Source of the DNA: Azospirillum sp. TSO22-1
Lineage (GTDB): Bacteria > Pseudomonadota > Alphaproteobacteria > Azospirillales > Azospirillaceae
DNA length: 36,836 bases
Assembly (NCBI RefSeq): GCF_003116015.1
Contig: NZ_LGQZ01000142.1
Coordinates: 1-36,836, forward strand
Direction of reading: 5' to 3'
Shown: positions 9,051 to 16,501 of the stretch, one piece after another
Layout of the letters: every line of letters starts with the position of its first letter
Position numbering within the stretch: position 1 is the first letter of the stretch
Notes under the pieces: model-generated
The model's input: only the letters and a program-made list of their open reading frames with translations
Told to the model about the DNA's origin: nothing
The model's database searches: none
Made by a program: the position numbers and the translations under genes

Positions 9051-10172
9051 TCAGATCAGCGCGATCTGGTTGCCCGGCAGGCGCTGCACGCGGCCGGCCA
9101 GTTCGAGTTCCAGCACGACGGTCAGCACCACCGGTGCGGACAATTGGCACCCGCGGACCAGTTCGTCAATGGCGACGGGGGAGGGGGAGAGGTTTTCGAT
9201 AACAATGCCGCGCGCCCGATCGACGTCCGCATCGTCCGGAATCGGCGGTGCGGAGGGCGCGAACAGGTCGCCCTGGCGTTCGCGCAACGGCGGGGCCTTG
9301 AGGTGCTGGAAGACGCGCAGCACGTCGTCCACCGTCTCCACCAGGGCGGCGCCCTGGCGCAGCAGGTTGTTGGTGCCCTGGCAGCGCGGGTCGGCCGGCG
9401 AACCCGGCACGGCGAACACCTCGCGCCCCTGCTCCAGCGCCATGCGGGCGGTGATGAGCGAGCCGGACTTCATCGCCGCCTCGACCACCAGCACGCCCAG
9501 CGAGCAGCCGGAGATGATGCGGTTGCGCCGCGGGAAGTGGCGCGCCTGCGGCTGGGTGCCGATCGAGCTTTCCGCAACCACCGCGCCCTGCGCCACAATG
9601 TCGCGGTAGAGGCCCTGATTCTCCTCCGGGTACACGACGTCCACCCCGCCGGCCATGACGGCGATGGTGCCGGAGCCCAGCGAGCCCTTGTGCGCCGCCG
9701 TGTCGATGCCGCGCGCCAGCCCGGAGACCACCAGCAGCCCGGCCTCGCCCAGTTGCCGCGCGATGGTCTCGGCGAACTTCTTGCCGTTCAACGAGGCATT
9801 GCGGGCGCCGACCAGCGCCACCGCGCGCCGCTTCAGCAGGTGGACGTGCCCGCGCACGGAGACCACCGGCGGCGCGTCGTCGATGGCGGCCAGCGGTTCG
9901 GGGTAGTCGGGCTCGCAGGAGCACAGCAGCTTGGCGCCGAGCTTGGCGTTGGCGGCGAGTTCGCGCTCCGCCTCGGTTTTGGCGGGGATCTTCAGTGGCT
10001 TGGCCCGTCCGCCGCGCCGGGCGAGGTCCGGCAGCACGTCGAGCGCCCGCTTTGCCGAGCCGTACTGCTCCAGCAGCCGGTGGAAGGTGATGGGGCCGAC
10101 GTTTTCGGTGCGGATGAGGCGGAGCCAGTCGATCCGTTCGGCGTCGGTGAGCGGGCGTCGCGGTTGTGTCAT
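9051..10172 (-). CDS. dprA: DNA-processing protein DprA
   Basis: A 373-residue protein that binds incoming single-stranded DNA and loads RecA during transformation. The Rossmann-like core is clear: VALVGARNAS, SGLARGIDTAAHKG, MAGGVDVVYP, FPRRNRIISG and VVEAAMKSGSLITA. An N-terminal helical SAM-like region precedes it (1-75) and a C-terminal winged helix follows (about 305-373, SPSPVAIDELVRGCQLS). It is probably the first gene of a dprA-topA transcript, since the gap to topA is only 40 bases. A good -10/-35 pair lies so close to the ATG that the mRNA may be nearly leaderless. Confidence 0.96.
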   Translation of the reverse strand: MTQPRRPLTDAERIDWLRLIRTENVGPITFHRLLEQYGSAKRALDVLPDLARRGGRAKPLKIPAKTEAERELAANAKLGAKLLCSCEPDYPEPLAAIDDAPPVVSVRGHVHLLKRRAVALVGARNASLNGKKFAETIARQLGEAGLLVVSGLARGIDTAAHKGSLGSGTIAVMAGGVDVVYPEENQGLYRDIVAQGAVVAESSIGTQPQARHFPRRNRIISGCSLGVLVVEAAMKSGSLITARMALEQGREVFAVPGSPADPRCQGTNNLLRQGAALVETVDDVLRVFQHLKAPPLRERQGDLFAPSAPPIPDDADVDRARGIVIENLSPSPVAIDELVRGCQLSAPVVLTVVLELELAGRVQRLPGNQIALI

Positions 10173-10180
10173 GCTTCCAT

Positions 10181-10210
10181 TTTATACAACCGATGCGCCG
10201 TCATCGACAA
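10181..10210 (-). promoter_or_regulatory. Candidate sigma-70 promoter of dprA-topA
   Basis: On the minus strand TTGTCG (10210-10205), an 18-base spacer and TATAAA (10186-10181) form a good housekeeping promoter. The -10 box ends nine bases before the dprA ATG, so the transcript would begin within about two or three bases of the start codon. Confidence 0.5.
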
Positions 10211-10256
10211 CACGCAATCGTATGCAGGTAGAATCGGCGGCCGACGCCGGGCGCGG

Positions 10257-13200
10257 TCAGGTCGCCCCGCTCTTCGGCCGGCCGCGCCCGGCCCAGGCGA
10301 TCAGCAGCTCGTCGCGGGACTTCAGGCCCGGCTCGGGCAGCGCGTGGTTGACCACCGCCTTGGAGGCACCGCCGGTCGCCTCGGGCAGCCGGTTCTCCCA
10401 CATCGCCTGGTGCAAGGTGGGAAGGCTGTCCCAGGCACCGAGGTGCGTGTCCGGCACCCGCACCACGCCCGAGGCGATGACGCGGTTCAGGCCGGCGATC
10501 TCCGCCGCGTTGGACAGGTGCGTGCCGATGATCGCCGCGGTCGGCATCAGGATCCGCCGCTGCCGCATCCACACCTGCGGGGCGTAGAAGCTGTAGCGCT
10601 TGCCGCCCATGTCGCCGCAGAAGACGACGCGGCCGGTGTGCGGCTTCACGATCATCGTCGACACCGCCAGCGTGTCGCGCCGCGCCCGCTCGACCACCAC
10701 GTCCGGCATGCCGCGCGGGTTGTCGGCGGAGCGCAGGATGCGGCCCACCGCCTGGCCCAGAGGCTTGAACGTCTCCTCGGTGAACAGGCGGACGGCTTCC
10801 TTGAAGGCGGCGGTCTCGGTCTGCGGGTCGGGCAGGTCGGGCATGGTCTCCGGCCAGCGGAAGTGCGGCACGCGGCGCGCGATCTCGGCCAGCGACACCG
10901 CGCCGGCCAGCGCCTCGCCGTAGCCGAGCGACAGCACGAAGTCGCGCTCGGAGTCCTGGTCGGCGACGACGCAGACGCGCGCACCCGCCTCACGCGCGGC
11001 CTCGATGGCGGCCAGCGCCATGTCGTCGCGCAGGCCGCGCGCGCCGGCGCCGTAGAACACCAGCACCGCCTCGCCGGGGCGCAGGCGGGCGCGGCGCAGC
11101 ATGTCGGCGGGCTCGGCGGCACCGGGCTTGCCGAGGAAGGTCATGTGGTAGCCCGACGAGGCGCCGAAGAAGGTCAGCGCGCCGCCGGGGGCCAGCGCCT
11201 GGAAGCTGCGCGGGAAGGTGGTCTCGCCGGCGTGGCTGACGGCGTAGTCCACCAGATGGCCGCCGTTGGCGGCGCGGACGGAGTCGAGGAACCCGGCGCC
11301 CTCCCGCTCCCACGGGCTCCAGGCCTGCGGGTCGGCGGGGATGCGGGTGAAGGCACTCTCGGAGGCGGAGCGGTCCACGGCCCCGGCGCCGCGGGCGCGG
11401 ATCGATGCCGCGCGGCGCGCGGAAGACACCATGCCGGTCACCTTCATGCGGCGGGCGAGCGCCAGCTCGACCGTCCAGGCGCCGGTGCCGCCGGCGGCAC
11501 CCTCGACCAGCAGGCGCTTGCCCGGCTGCACGTCCAGCGCGGTGACCAGCGCGCGGTAGGCGGTGCCGGCGGCCAGCATGTAGCTGCCGGCCTCCTCCAG
11601 CGTCAGGCCGGCGGGCAGCGGGAACAGCTGCGGGCCGTCGGCCAGCATGAACTGCTGGTGGCTGCCGTCCGGCGACTGGTAGCCCTGGATGTGGAAGTCG
11701 GTGAACATCGGGTCGGCGCCGGCCTCCGGGTCCAGGAGGTCGGAGACGCCGGAATACACCGCCACGAGGTTGCCGACGTTCAGCCGCCCCTGCGTCTGCA
11801 ACGCCTCGCCCAGGCGCACCACCATGCCTACGCCGCCGGAGCCGGTGACGTGCACGTCCTCGTTGTGCTCGTCGAACAGCGAGACCGGGATGCCGGTGAT
11901 CGCCCAGACGTCGTTGTAGTTGACCTCGGACGCCAGGACGTAGACCAGCGCCTGATTGGGGCCGGGCTCGGGGACGGGGACGACGACTTGCGCTTCCGCC
12001 TGGGCGGGGTCGCCGTGCGCGGCGGCGCCGGTCTCCAGGTCGCGGACGACGGCCTGGGCGAGCTGCCATTGCGGGAGCGGCGTGGCGCCGGGGAAGAACG
12101 GGCTGCCGATGGGCAGGACGCCGTCGCGGGATTCGCGGCGCGGGCGGGCGGGGAGGGGTGGGGACTTCTTCTCCAGGAACAGGGCGATGCCTTTCTTGGC
12201 GCCGTGCCCGGAATCGAGCGCGAAGCGGGCGAAGGCGTCGATCTCCGCGGCGGAGCCGGTGTCGAAGCCCCGCTCCAGGCCGGTGCGGACGAGCTGGACG
12301 ATGGTGTCGGCGACGGCGCCGCGGCCGACGGAATGGGCTTGGCGGAGGAGGCGGTCGAGGGAGGAAGACGTTCCCTCCCCCGCCTCCGGCGGGGGAGGGT
12401 TAGGGTGGGGGCTAAGGTTGTCCGGGATGGCCGCTGCCCCCACCCCCCCGCTGCGCGGGTCCCTCCCTCCCCCCGCGGAGCGGGGGGAGGGCGACAATGC
12501 CGCTTCCCTTGCCATGCTCTTCGCCAGCGTCAGCGCGTCATCGGCGCCGCGGGCGATCACGTCTACCAAGCCGATCTCCAGCGCAGTCTCCGCATCGACC
12601 TGACGGCCGGACAGCAGGATCTCCAGCGCGCGCTCCGCGCCGCGCTCCGGATCCTTGCGCAGCAGCAGCCTCGGCAGACGCTGCGTGCCACCGTAGCCGG
12701 GAGGCAGGAACAGGTTGATCTCCGGCTGACCGAGCTTCGCCCGCGGGTCCGCGACGCGCAGGTGGCAGGCCATCGCCAGTTCGCAGCCGCCGCCCAACGC
12801 GACGCCGCGGATCGCCGCGATCACCGGCTTGTCGAGGGACTCCAGGGCCCGGAACACCGCGTGCGCCTTGGCGGGCAGGGCGCGGGCCTCCTCCTCGTCG
12901 CGCACCTCGTCGAGGAGTTGGCGGATGTCCGCGCCGGCCACGAAGCTCCTGCCGCCGGCGCCGGTGATGACCACGGCGCGGATGTCCGTCCGGCGGGCGA
13001 GGTGGCCGGCCAGCGTATCGAGTTCATCGAGCAACCGGTCGGACAGCGCATTGACCGGTGGGTTGTCGATGGTCACCGTCGCCATGCGGACGCCGTCCGC
13101 CAGCGTGTCGTACTGGATCGACAGGAAGCGCTGGCGCTCCAGCAGCCGCTGCTCCTCGGCGCGCTGCTGGCCGCGCAGCCACGCGTCGATGCGGCCGCGC

Positions 13201-15665
13201 AGGTCGGGCAGGCACTCGGGGTTGCGCAGGGTCGAGGTGTCGCCGAGATCCTCGCCGTTCATCATGGCGGTGAGGAACCGGCGCATGTACTTGCCCGAGC
13301 GCGTCTCCGGGAACGCCGGCACGGTCAGGATGTCGGAGGGCACGGCCACCGCGCCCTTCTCCTGGCGCACGAGGTCCTTCAGCCGCCGCTCGTCGTCGCC
13401 GGTGAGCGTGCGGCCCTTGGCGGGCAGCACGAAGGCGACCGGGGTCAGGCCCTTCTCGCGGTGCGGGGCGCCGACGACGATGACGTTGCCGACCGGACTG
13501 TCGGGGTTGATCTGCTTGTCGCGCAGGATGGCGCCCTCGATCTCCTCGGTGCCCATGCGGTGGCCGGAGACGTTGATCACGTCGTCCGAGCGGCCGTGCA
13601 GGCTGAACGACCCGTCCGCGTACTTGCGCGCGAAGTCGCCCTGCAGGTAGGCCCACACCGGCCGCCCCTCGCCGTCGCGGAAGCGGCCGAAGTAGGTCTT
13701 CACGAAGCGCTCGAGATCGCCCGTCCAGCCGGGTTGCCCGACGGTCTCCGCGTCGCCCCAGATGGTGCGGGCGAGGTAGGGGTAGGGGGCGGCCACGACG
13801 ATCTCGCCCTTCTCCTCCAGTTCCGCCGGGCGGAAGGCATGGCGGCCCTGCGTGTCGGGCTCGCCTTCGGGAATCCACACGTCGCCCATCACCCAGGGCA
13901 GCGGGTAGGTGTGCGCGTCGGCGCGCAACGGCTGGTCGGGGTTGCCGTAGGGGTGGGTCCAGACGATGCCGCCGTGCTCGGTGGCCCAATAGGAGTTGAT
14001 GTACTGCGGCGTCATCACCTCCATGCCGAAGGCCTGCACGGCGGGGCTGGTCGGCTCGGCGCAGAAGGTGGCGACGCGCAGCGTGGAGCGGTCGTAGCGC
14101 TCGACGTCCGCCCGGTTCTCCGGGTGGGTCATGACGGTCTTCAGGAAGGTCACGCCGGCCTTGAAGATCGTCACCCGGTGCCGCTCGATGATCGAGGCGA
14201 AGCGGCCGGCGTTGGGGAACACCGGCGCGCCCTCGGTGATGATGCCGGAGATGCGGGCGGCGAGGCTGGCCGTGATCAGGTAGCTCTGCCCGGTGATCCA
14301 GCCGGGGTCGGCGACCACGTAGATCACGTCGCGGCCGGGCAGCGCGTCGAAGCTCACCGCCATGGTGTGCGCCACCCCGGCGACGTAGCCGCCGTGCACG
14401 TGCACCACGCCCTTGGGCTTTCCGGTGGAGCCGGAGGTGTAGATGATGAACAGCGGGTACTCGGCGTCCACCGGCCGGCACGGCACCGCCCGCCACAACG
14501 CGGCGCACAGGGCGCGGTCGTCGAGGGCGCGCAGCGCCTCCATGCCCGGAACGCCGGCGGCCTTGCACACCGTGGCCTCGGCGGACGCCAGCAGTTCGTG
14601 CGCCCAGACGTCGCGGCCCTCGACCCAGGCGATCTCCGGCAGATGGGCGTGGCGAACCACCACGACCTTCTCGACGCGCGGCGGGGCGGAGGCCAAGGCT
14701 TCGGCGACGCTGGCGCGCAGGTCGGCCAGCGCCGCGGCGTCCAGGCCGCCGCGCGTGTCCAGCGCCTTGCCCAGCTCGCGCATCACGTCGGCGGGGGCGA
14801 CGGTGATCTCGCCGGACAGGCCGTGCGCCACGATATCCAGCAGATCCGCGTCGCCGCCCTTGGCGCGCAGGACCTCCGCCACGATGCGCAGGGCCACCGG
14901 CAGCGCCACGAAGCGGTCGAGCGCCGGGTCGGTGTAGGCCTCCTTGAAGGGCGCCATCTCGGCGTTGCGCGACGCGCCGTCGGCGGTGATCACCACACGC
15001 GCCCCGGCGTTCTCGATGCGGTCGGACAGCGTCTTGTCGGAGAAGCCGCCGAAGACGGGGGTGTAGATGACGCCCAGCCGCTTGGCGCCCTCGGTCCAGA
15101 CGATCTGGTCGAGGATGTTCGGCATGTTCAGCGCGATGCGGTCGCCCGGGTTCAGGCCCAGGTCGGTCAGCGCCTGCGCCGCCAGCACCGAGCGGACCAG
15201 CAACTCGCGTCGGGTCAGCGTCACGTGGTGCACCGGGCCGCCGCGCCCGCCGTTGGCCGCGGCGTCCCAGCGGTCGCCCTCGTACCAGTAGGCGGCCTCG
15301 GCACCAAAGCCGGACAGCACGTGACGGTCCACCTCGTTGAAGGCGGCGTTGGTCCGCCCGCCGGGGAACCAGCGGTAGAACGGCGCCTGGGAATCGTCGA
15401 ACGCCGTGGTCCAGGGAGTCCAGTCGCGCCGCTCGGCCGGTTCGCCGGTGATGGCGTTCCAGCCGCGCCAGACGCCGTCCGTCCCGCGGGTCAGCCAAGA
15501 GTCGCCGTCGAACCAGTGGATGGTGCGCGCCGCGACGTCGCCGTGGAAGGCGCCGGGATCGCGCTCGCACGCCTCGCGCATGCGCCGCCAATCCTGGGCG
15601 CTGCGGATCGGGTTGACGGTGACGTCCTGCGGCAGCGGCGGCGTGACGGCGGCGCGTTCGGCCAT
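10257..15665 (-). CDS. pcs: Propionyl-CoA synthase (trifunctional CoA ligase / dehydratase / acrylyl-CoA reductase)
   Basis: A 1802-residue fusion with the domain order of the propionyl-CoA synthases of Chloroflexus and Erythrobacter, which turn 3-hydroxypropionate into propionyl-CoA using ATP, CoA and NADPH. Residues 1-850 are an acetyl-CoA synthetase-like ligase (IIYTSGSTGKPKGVVHVHGG near 405, YWATEHGGIVWTHP, adenylation lysine in ETRSGKYMRR near 792). Residues 855-1050 are an enoyl-CoA hydratase (AGADIRQLL, IRGVALGGGCELAMA). Residues 1160-1802 are a zinc-free MDR reductase like crotonyl-CoA carboxylase/reductase (SEVNYNDVWAITG, VEGAAGGTGAWTVELA). Known enzymes enclose acrylyl-CoA in an inner chamber. 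Residues about 1056-1099 are encoded by an inserted palindromic repeat. The ATG has GGGAGG upstream. No other 3-hydroxypropionate-cycle gene is nearby, so the role may be 3-hydroxypropionate assimilation rather than carbon fixation. Confidence 0.93.
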   Translation of the reverse strand: MAERAAVTPPLPQDVTVNPIRSAQDWRRMREACERDPGAFHGDVAARTIHWFDGDSWLTRGTDGVWRGWNAITGEPAERRDWTPWTTAFDDSQAPFYRWFPGGRTNAAFNEVDRHVLSGFGAEAAYWYEGDRWDAAANGGRGGPVHHVTLTRRELLVRSVLAAQALTDLGLNPGDRIALNMPNILDQIVWTEGAKRLGVIYTPVFGGFSDKTLSDRIENAGARVVITADGASRNAEMAPFKEAYTDPALDRFVALPVALRIVAEVLRAKGGDADLLDIVAHGLSGEITVAPADVMRELGKALDTRGGLDAAALADLRASVAEALASAPPRVEKVVVVRHAHLPEIAWVEGRDVWAHELLASAEATVCKAAGVPGMEALRALDDRALCAALWRAVPCRPVDAEYPLFIIYTSGSTGKPKGVVHVHGGYVAGVAHTMAVSFDALPGRDVIYVVADPGWITGQSYLITASLAARISGIITEGAPVFPNAGRFASIIERHRVTIFKAGVTFLKTVMTHPENRADVERYDRSTLRVATFCAEPTSPAVQAFGMEVMTPQYINSYWATEHGGIVWTHPYGNPDQPLRADAHTYPLPWVMGDVWIPEGEPDTQGRHAFRPAELEEKGEIVVAAPYPYLARTIWGDAETVGQPGWTGDLERFVKTYFGRFRDGEGRPVWAYLQGDFARKYADGSFSLHGRSDDVINVSGHRMGTEEIEGAILRDKQINPDSPVGNVIVVGAPHREKGLTPVAFVLPAKGRTLTGDDERRLKDLVRQEKGAVAVPSDILTVPAFPETRSGKYMRRFLTAMMNGEDLGDTSTLRNPECLPDLRGRIDAWLRGQQRAEEQRLLERQRFLSIQYDTLADGVRMATVTIDNPPVNALSDRLLDELDTLAGHLARRTDIRAVVITGAGGRSFVAGADIRQLLDEVRDEEEARALPAKAHAVFRALESLDKPVIAAIRGVALGGGCELAMACHLRVADPRAKLGQPEINLFLPPGYGGTQRLPRLLLRKDPERGAERALEILLSGRQVDAETALEIGLVDVIARGADDALTLAKSMAREAALSPSPRSAGGGRDPRSGGVGAAAIPDNLSPHPNPPPPEAGEGTSSSLDRLLRQAHSVGRGAVADTIVQLVRTGLERGFDTGSAAEIDAFARFALDSGHGAKKGIALFLEKKSPPLPARPRRESRDGVLPIGSPFFPGATPLPQWQLAQAVVRDLETGAAAHGDPAQAEAQVVVPVPEPGPNQALVYVLASEVNYNDVWAITGIPVSLFDEHNEDVHVTGSGGVGMVVRLGEALQTQGRLNVGNLVAVYSGVSDLLDPEAGADPMFTDFHIQGYQSPDGSHQQFMLADGPQLFPLPAGLTLEEAGSYMLAAGTAYRALVTALDVQPGKRLLVEGAAGGTGAWTVELALARRMKVTGMVSSARRAASIRARGAGAVDRSASESAFTRIPADPQAWSPWEREGAGFLDSVRAANGGHLVDYAVSHAGETTFPRSFQALAPGGALTFFGASSGYHMTFLGKPGAAEPADMLRRARLRPGEAVLVFYGAGARGLRDDMALAAIEAAREAGARVCVVADQDSERDFVLSLGYGEALAGAVSLAEIARRVPHFRWPETMPDLPDPQTETAAFKEAVRLFTEETFKPLGQAVGRILRSADNPRGMPDVVVERARRDTLAVSTMIVKPHTGRVVFCGDMGGKRYSFYAPQVWMRQRRILMPTAAIIGTHLSNAAEIAGLNRVIASGVVRVPDTHLGAWDSLPTLHQAMWENRLPEATGGASKAVVNHALPEPGLKSRDELLIAWAGRGRPKSGAT
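12373..12491. repeat. Palindromic repeat inserted in frame in pcs (copy B)
   Basis: The element has a perfect 12-bp inverted repeat at each end (12373-12384/12388-12399 and 12465-12476/12480-12491, each with a 3-base loop) and an internal GTGGGGGC/GCCCCCAC pair. It is the same family as copy A at 104-204, and on the minus strand it has the same orientation as A has on the plus. Read in the pcs frame it gives a Pro/Gly/Arg-rich segment (containing SPHPNPPPPEAGEG) without a stop. Confidence 0.85.
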
Positions 15666-15724
15666 GTCGGTCCTCCCTACGATTTTTGCGCACTATAGCG
15701 CGCGGGCCCGGCTGCGCCATACTG

Positions 15725-15739
15725 GTTCGTATCGCGAAC
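15725..15739. promoter_or_regulatory. Palindromic operator candidate between pcs and the cupin gene
   Basis: GTTCG-TATCG-CGAAC is a perfect 5-bp inverted repeat with a 5-base centre, in the 92-base gap between two divergent genes. Its form is like sites of IclR-type regulators, but the regulator is unknown. On the minus strand a TATAGT box (around 15690) lies downstream of it, so it sits in an activator-like position for pcs. It lies about 20 bases before the cupin start. Confidence 0.4.
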
Positions 15740-15757
15740 AAAGGGAGGGGAAACGCC

Positions 15758-16138
15758 ATGACGGAGATGCGCTTCACGGTCAGCCACGCCGACGACTCGG
15801 CCTTCCGGCACGACGGGCTGCGGCCGTTCTTCGAGTACCGCGACCTCGGCATCCGGGAGGCCACCGGCGGCATGGTCGGCGCCCACGTGATCCGCGCCCG
15901 GCCGGGGGAGGAGAGCCCCGGCGTCCGGCACACGCACGCGCTCCAGTTCCAGATGGTCTACGTGCTGAAGGGCTGGGTGAAGTTCGCCTACGAGGGGCAG
16001 GGCGAGGTGACGCTGCGGGCGGGCAGCTGCGTGCACCAGCCGCCGGGCATCCGGCATGCCGAGATCGCCCACTCCGACGACCTGGAGATGCTGGAGATCA
16101 CCCTGCCGGCGGAGTTCGAGACGGCGATGGCGGAGTAG
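15758..16138 (+). CDS. Cupin-domain protein
   Basis: A 126-residue single-domain cupin. Motif 1 is visible in RHTHALQFQMVYVLKGWVKF and motif 2 in AGSCVHQPPGIRHAE, with several His and one Glu available to bind a metal. Small cupins of this sort may be enzymes or ligand sensors; the substrate is not evident. The ATG at 15758 has GGGAGGGG ten bases upstream. It is divergent from pcs with only 92 bases between starts and a shared palindrome, which suggests common regulation and possibly a role in the same pathway (inference). Confidence 0.85.
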   Translation: MTEMRFTVSHADDSAFRHDGLRPFFEYRDLGIREATGGMVGAHVIRARPGEESPGVRHTHALQFQMVYVLKGWVKFAYEGQGEVTLRAGSCVHQPPGIRHAEIAHSDDLEMLEITLPAEFETAMAE

Positions 16139-16144
16139 GATGAT

Positions 16145-16175
16145 AAGCCCCTCCCCCTCGACGGGAGAGGGGCTT
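16145..16175. terminator. Bidirectional terminator hairpin
   Basis: AAGCCCCTC (16145-16153) and GAGGGGCTT (16167-16175) pair perfectly, with a further CCC/GGG inside. It fills the 39 bases between the convergent stop codons of the cupin and HNH genes. The symmetric A/T ends suit termination from both sides. Confidence 0.65.
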
Positions 16176-16177
16176 GA

Positions 16178-16495
16178 TCACCGCCTCCGCTTTCCCCGGC
16201 CGCCGGCATGCCCGTCCACGAACTCCGGCGGCTTGCGGGCGAGCCAGCGGATGAAGGCGGCCAGCTCCGGGTGGGCGCGCAGGCTTTCCAGAGTGTTGTA
16301 GCGGTCGCGCAGCTCGGCCTCGGTCAGCACGGCGTGGATCTTGTCGTGGCAGACGCGGTGCATGGTCACCGTCTCCCGCCCGCCGTAGCGGCGCGGCGTC
16401 AGGTGGTGCTCGTTCAGGCTGGGGCCGGGCACCATGGGACGGCCGCAGAGCGGGCACGGGCCGGCCGGGTCGCCCGGAGTCGAGAACCGGGGCAT
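16178..16495 (-). CDS. HNH endonuclease family protein
   Basis: A 105-residue HNH-fold protein. CPLCGRPM supplies one zinc-binding CxxC, and NEHHLTPRRYGG then VCHDKIH carry the paired histidines of the HNH motif. Whether it cuts DNA is unknown; many chromosomal HNH proteins of this size have no assigned role. It starts six bases after the stop of the hybrid kinase gene, so it is very probably co-transcribed with the kinase. It ends against the hairpin shared with the cupin gene. The C-terminal GGRGKRRR is basic and could touch DNA. Confidence 0.85.
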   Translation of the reverse strand: MPRFSTPGDPAGPCPLCGRPMVPGPSLNEHHLTPRRYGGRETVTMHRVCHDKIHAVLTEAELRDRYNTLESLRAHPELAAFIRWLARKPPEFVDGHAGGRGKRRR

Positions 16496-16501
16496 GCGCC
16501 G

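Noticed and set aside
4574..9202. 1542-codon plus-strand frame across the EcsC gene and topA
   Set aside because: It is antisense to clear genes and low in complexity; no domain is visible.
12373..12491. CRISPR or tandem-array interpretation of the palindromic repeats
   Set aside because: The copies are dispersed, singly placed and palindromic, with no regular spacers and no cas genes.
8784..15698. 2304-codon plus-strand frame across dprA and pcs
   Set aside because: It is antisense to two recognised genes, with the Val/Gly/Arg/His composition of a GC shadow frame.
13024..15933. 969-codon minus-strand frame overlapping the pcs ligase domain
   Set aside because: It is the frame next to pcs; the pcs frame holds the AMP-binding motifs.
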